Shown here: piece after piece, positions 60,857 through 64,000 of the stretch
Numbering within the stretch: position 1 is the first letter of the stretch
Layout of the letters: every line of letters begins with the position of its first letter
From: Osmia lignaria lignaria
Lineage: Eukaryota; Arthropoda; Insecta; Hymenoptera; Megachilidae
DNA: 64,000 nucleotides
Direction of reading: 5' to 3'
Assembly: GCF_051020975.1 (NCBI RefSeq)
Contig: NW_027478170.1
Location: 434,001 to 498,000, forward strand
Notes under the pieces: generated by a model
Databases searched by the model: none
Told to the model about the DNA's origin: nothing
What the model saw: only the letters and a program-made list of their open reading frames with translations
Position numbers and translations under genes: made by a program

Positions 60857-63432
60857 ACTTAATTCTCTACAAAAAAGGTCTCTCAACATTTTGCCATAGC
60901 TCTCTTCGTTTCCGAGATATTTGCAGATTTATCTCAAGGGAAGGGGCCTGACGGACATATTTCGAGATATTTCTTATTCTTGTTGTTCTTCTTCTGCACA
61001 GCTAAGCTGGAAGTGGCATTTGCAGCTCGCAATAGTGCAGAATTATCTCAAAGAAAGGGGCCACGGTGTTTCTGTATCTCTATTATGTTGGTGCGGCTTC
61101 GGAACTTTTAAATATCTTGATATATCTCGAGCACTACGCATCTGATCAAAAAATATCATAGAACATAAAAAGTAGGAAACTTAATTCTCTACAAAAACGG
61201 TCTCTTAACATTTTGCCATAGCTCGCTTCGTTTCCGAGATATTTGCAGATTTATCTGAAGGCAAGGGGCCTGACGGACATATTTCGAGATATTTCTTCTT
61301 CTTGTTGTTCTTCTTCTGCACAGCTAAGCTGGAAGTGGCATTTGCGGCTCGCACTAGTGCAGAGTTATCTCAAAGAAAGGGGCCACGGTGTTTCTGTATC
61401 TCTATTATCTTGGTGCGGCTTCGGAACTTTTAAATATCTTGATATATCTCGAGAACTACGCATCTGATCAAAAAATATCATAGAACATAAATAGTAGGAA
61501 ACTTAATTCTCTACAAAAAAGGTCTCTCAACATTTTGCCATAGCTCCCTTCGTTTCCGAGATATTTGCAGATTTATCTCAAGGGAAGGGGCCTGACGGAC
61601 ATATTTCGAGATATTTCTTATTCTTGTTGTTCTTCTTCTGCACAGCTAAGCTGGAAGTGGCATTTGCAGCTCGCAATAGTGCAGAATTATCTCAAAGAAA
61701 GGGGCCACGGTGTTTCTGTATCTCTATTATGTTGGTGCGGCTTCGGAACTTTTAAATATCTTGATATATCTCGAAAACTACGCATCTGATCAAAAAATAT
61801 CATAGAACATAAAAAGTAGGAAACTTAATTCTCTACAAAAACGGTCTCTTAACATTTTGCCATAGCTCGCTTCGTTTCCGAGATATTTGCAGATTTATCT
61901 CAAGGGAAGGGGCCTGACGGACATATTTCGAGATATTTCTTCTTCTTGTTGTTCTTCTTCTGCACAGCTAAGCTGGAAGTGGCATTTGCGGCTCGCACTA
62001 GTGCAGAGTTATCTCAAAGAAAGGGGCCACGGTGTTTCTGTATCTCTATTATGTTGGTGCGGCTTCGGAACTTTTGAATATCTTGATATATCTCGAGAAC
62101 TACGCATCTGATCAAAAAATATCATAGAACATAAATAGTAGGAAACTTAATTCTCTACAAAAAAGGTCTCTCAACATTTTGCCATAGCTCTCTTCGTTTC
62201 CGAGATATTTGCAGATTTATCTCAAGGGAAGGGGCCTAACGGACATATTTCGAGATATTTCTTATTCTTGTTGTTCTTCTTCTGCACAGCTAAGCTGGAA
62301 GTGGCATTTGCAGCTCGCAATAGTGCAGAGTTATCTCAAAGAAAGGGGCCACGGTGTTTCTGTATCTCTATTATGTTGGTGCGGCTTCGGAACTTTTAAA
62401 TATCTTGATATATCTCGAGAACTACGCATCTGATCAAAAAATATCGTAGAACATAAAAAGTAGGAAACTTAATTCTCTACAAAAACGGTCTCTTAACATT
62501 TTGCCATAGCTCGCTTCGTTTCCGAGATATTTGCAGATTTATCTCAAGGGAAGGGGCCTGACGGACATATTTCGAGATATTTCTTCTTCTTGTTGTTCTT
62601 CTTCTGCACAGCTAAGCTGGAAGTGGCATTTGCGGCTCGCACTAGTGCAGAGTTATCTCAAAGAAAGGGGCCACGGTGTTTCTGTATCTCTATTATATTG
62701 GTGCGGCTTCGGAACTTTTAAATATCTTGATATATCTCGAGAACTACGCATCTGATCAAAAAATATCATAGAACATAAATAGTAGGAAACTTAATTCTCT
62801 ACAAAAAAGGTCTCTCAACATTTTGCCATAGCTCTCTTCGTTTCCGAGATATTTGCAGATTTATCTCAAGGGAAGGGGCCTGACGGACATATTTCGAGAT
62901 ATTTCTTATTCTTGTTGTTCTTCTTCTGCACAGCTAAGCTGGAAGTGGCATTTGCAGCTCGCAATAGTGCAGAATTATCTCAAAGAAAGGGGCCACGGTG
63001 TTTCTGTATCTCTATTATGTTGGGGCGGCTTCGGAACTTTTAAATATCTTGATATATCTCGAGAACTACGCATCTGATCAAAAAATATCATAGAACATAA
63101 AAAGTAGGAAACTTAATTCTCTACAAAAACGGTCTCTTAACATTTTGCCATAGCTCGCTTCGTTTCCGAGATATTTGCAGATTTATCTCAAGGGAAGGGG
63201 CCTGACGGACATATTTCGAGATATTTCTTCTTCTTGTTGTTCTTCTTCTGCACAGCTAAGCTGGAAGTGGCATTTGCAGCTCGCAATAGTGCAGAGTTAT
63301 CTCAAAGAAAGGGGCCACGGTGTTTCTGTATCTCTATTATGTTTGTGCGGCTTCGGAACATTTAAATATCTCGATATATCTCGAGAACTACGCATCTGAT
63401 CAAAAAATATCATAGAACATAAAAAGTAGGAA
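60857..63432. repeat. Dimer higher-order repeat (644 bp), four copies
   Basis: Two monomer types alternate. Type 1 (60857, 61501, 62145, 62789) has AATAGTAGG just before it, GGTCTCTCAAC, usually CTCTCTTCG, and TTCTTATTCTTG. Type 2 (61179, 61823, 62467, 63111) has ACAAAAACGGTCTCTTAAC, CTCGCTTCG and usually GCGGCTCGCACTAG. The last type 2 has switched to GCAGCTCGCAATAG with TGTTTGTGCGG. Private changes such as TTATCTGAAGGCAAGG near 61254 and GTTGGGGCGG near 63019 show the dimers are older than the 4-mer and 17-mer copies. Confidence 0.88.
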
Positions 63433-63754
63433 ACTTAATTCTCTACAAAAAAGGTCTCTTAACATTTTGCCATAGCTCGCTTCGTTTCCGAGATATTTGC
63501 AGATATATCTCAAGGGAAGGGGCCTGACGGACATATTTCGAGATATTTCTTCTTCTTGTTGTTGTTCTTCTGCACAGCTAAGCTGGAAGTGGCATTTGCA
63601 GCGCGCAATAGTGCAGAGTTATCTCAAAGAAAGGGGCCACGGTGTTTCTGTATCTCTGTTATGTTGGTGCGGCTTCGGAACTTTTAAATATCTTGATATA
63701 TCTCGAGAACTACGCATCTTATCAAAAAATATCATACTACATAAAAAGTAGGAA
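63433..63754. repeat. Last complete monomer, GCAGCGCGC type
   Basis: Carries GCAGCGCGCAATAG and the ATACTACATAAAAAG junction followed by ACAAGAAAGG. This combination otherwise dominates 8.2-15.8 kb, nearly 50 kb away. It has a TTC to TTG change in the triplet tract and CATCTTATC in place of CATCTGATC, which removes the tail stop of the 74-codon frame. Confidence 0.85.
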
Positions 63755-64000
63755 ACTTAATTCTCTACAAGAAAGGTCTCTTAACATTTTGCCATAGCTC
63801 GCTTCGTTTCCGAGATATTTGCAGATTTATCTCAAGGGAAGGGGCCTGACGGACATATTTCGAGATATTTCTTCTTCTTGTTGTTCTTCTTCTGCACAGC
63901 TAAGCTGGAAGTGGCATTTGCGGCTCGCACTAGTGCAGAGTTATCTCAAAGAAAGGGGCCACGGTGTTTCTGTATCTCTATTATGTTGGTGCGGCTTCGG
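63755..64000. repeat. Partial monomer cut by the window edge
   Basis: The first 246 bp of a normal monomer with GCGGCTCGCACTAG. The array shows no sign of ending: sequence and phase are ordinary up to the last base, so the satellite very probably continues beyond the window. The same is true at the left edge, where base 1 is already inside the array. Confidence 0.95.

Larger units (their letters stand above)
1..64000. repeat. 322-bp satellite DNA array, whole window
   Basis: The same unit recurs head to tail across the full window. A fixed site in the unit (the TTG of the ATATTTGCAG segment) falls at 65, 387, 709 and so on to 63497. Of the 197 spacings, 193 are 322 bp, three are 321 and one is 323; compensating indels inside a unit would escape this measure. 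All copies share one orientation. I see no unique sequence, mobile element or inverted junction inside the array. Arrays of this size and regularity are known from eukaryotic centromeric, pericentromeric or other heterochromatin. That location is inferred, because no flanking DNA is present. The satellite family is not one I recognise. Confidence 0.98.

Noticed and set aside
65..63751. About 190 short plus-strand open frames of 68 to 84 codons, one per monomer
   Set aside because: They are the same frame of a tandem repeat, begin at TTG rather than ATG, resemble no protein I know and vary without regard to amino acid change. I treat them as satellite, not genes. The 84-codon versions arise only where the tail TGA is mutated (for example TCTCATC near 16383).
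1..64000. CRISPR array
   Set aside because: The array is regular, but the unit is 322 bp and contiguous, and there are no short identical repeats separated by unique spacers. The whole unit is repeated, and no cas-like gene is present.
1..64000. Bacterial interpretation of the window
   Set aside because: No bacterial gene, operon, ribosome-binding site, RNA gene or replication signal is present anywhere, and 64 kb of simple tandem satellite is not known from bacterial chromosomes.

Overview
The whole window is one uninterrupted tandem satellite DNA array. A repeat unit of about 322 bp runs head to tail in one orientation from the first base to the last. There are 198 complete monomers plus a 246-bp partial one at the right edge. 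I see no unique flanking DNA, no transposon, no tRNA or rRNA gene, no CRISPR array and no credible protein gene. Base composition is about 40% G+C (hand count over the first 300 bases). A 64-kb block of pure, length-stable satellite with higher-order repeats is what pericentromeric or other constitutive heterochromatin of a eukaryote looks like. It does not resemble bacterial, viral or organellar DNA. I do not recognise the satellite family and cannot name the species; an animal, possibly an insect, is a weak guess.

Monomer layout, using the first copy (1-322): an AT-rich start with an A6 run; a GAGATA motif and the first copy of an internal duplication (about 58-113); a TTC/TTG triplet pyrimidine tract (about 114-141); a variable segment (about 155-185) whose two main versions define subfamilies; the second internal duplication copy (about 172-224); a region with TATCTC motifs (219-272); and an A-tract-rich tail leading into the next unit. 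A 74-codon frame that starts with TTG is open in nearly every monomer, but it looks like a by-product of homogenised sequence.

The monomers are not interchangeable. Diagnostic substitutions show that groups of monomers were duplicated as blocks. In order: a mixed zone (1-2.9 kb); a 7-mer of 2,253 bp (2.9-8.2 kb); mixed and 3-mer/6-mer blocks (8.4-15.8 kb); 3-mers inside a 7-mer (15.8-20.2 kb); a 10-mer with an 8-mer derivative (20.0-25.8 kb); an 11-mer of 3,542 bp present twice (26.4-33.1 kb); an 8-mer, then a 17-mer of 5,474 bp present twice in almost identical form, then a third shortened copy (33.2-49.9 kb); an 11-monomer-lag duplication with a two-monomer loss (48.6-54.2 kb); a mixed zone (54-57 kb); a 4-mer pair nested in a 9-mer (56.3-59.9 kb); and a dimer block of four 644-bp units (60.9-63.4 kb).

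Nothing here works together as genes. The biology is array turnover: unequal exchange and conversion leave block duplications, hybrid monomers and block deletions, while the 322-bp phase is kept almost perfectly.
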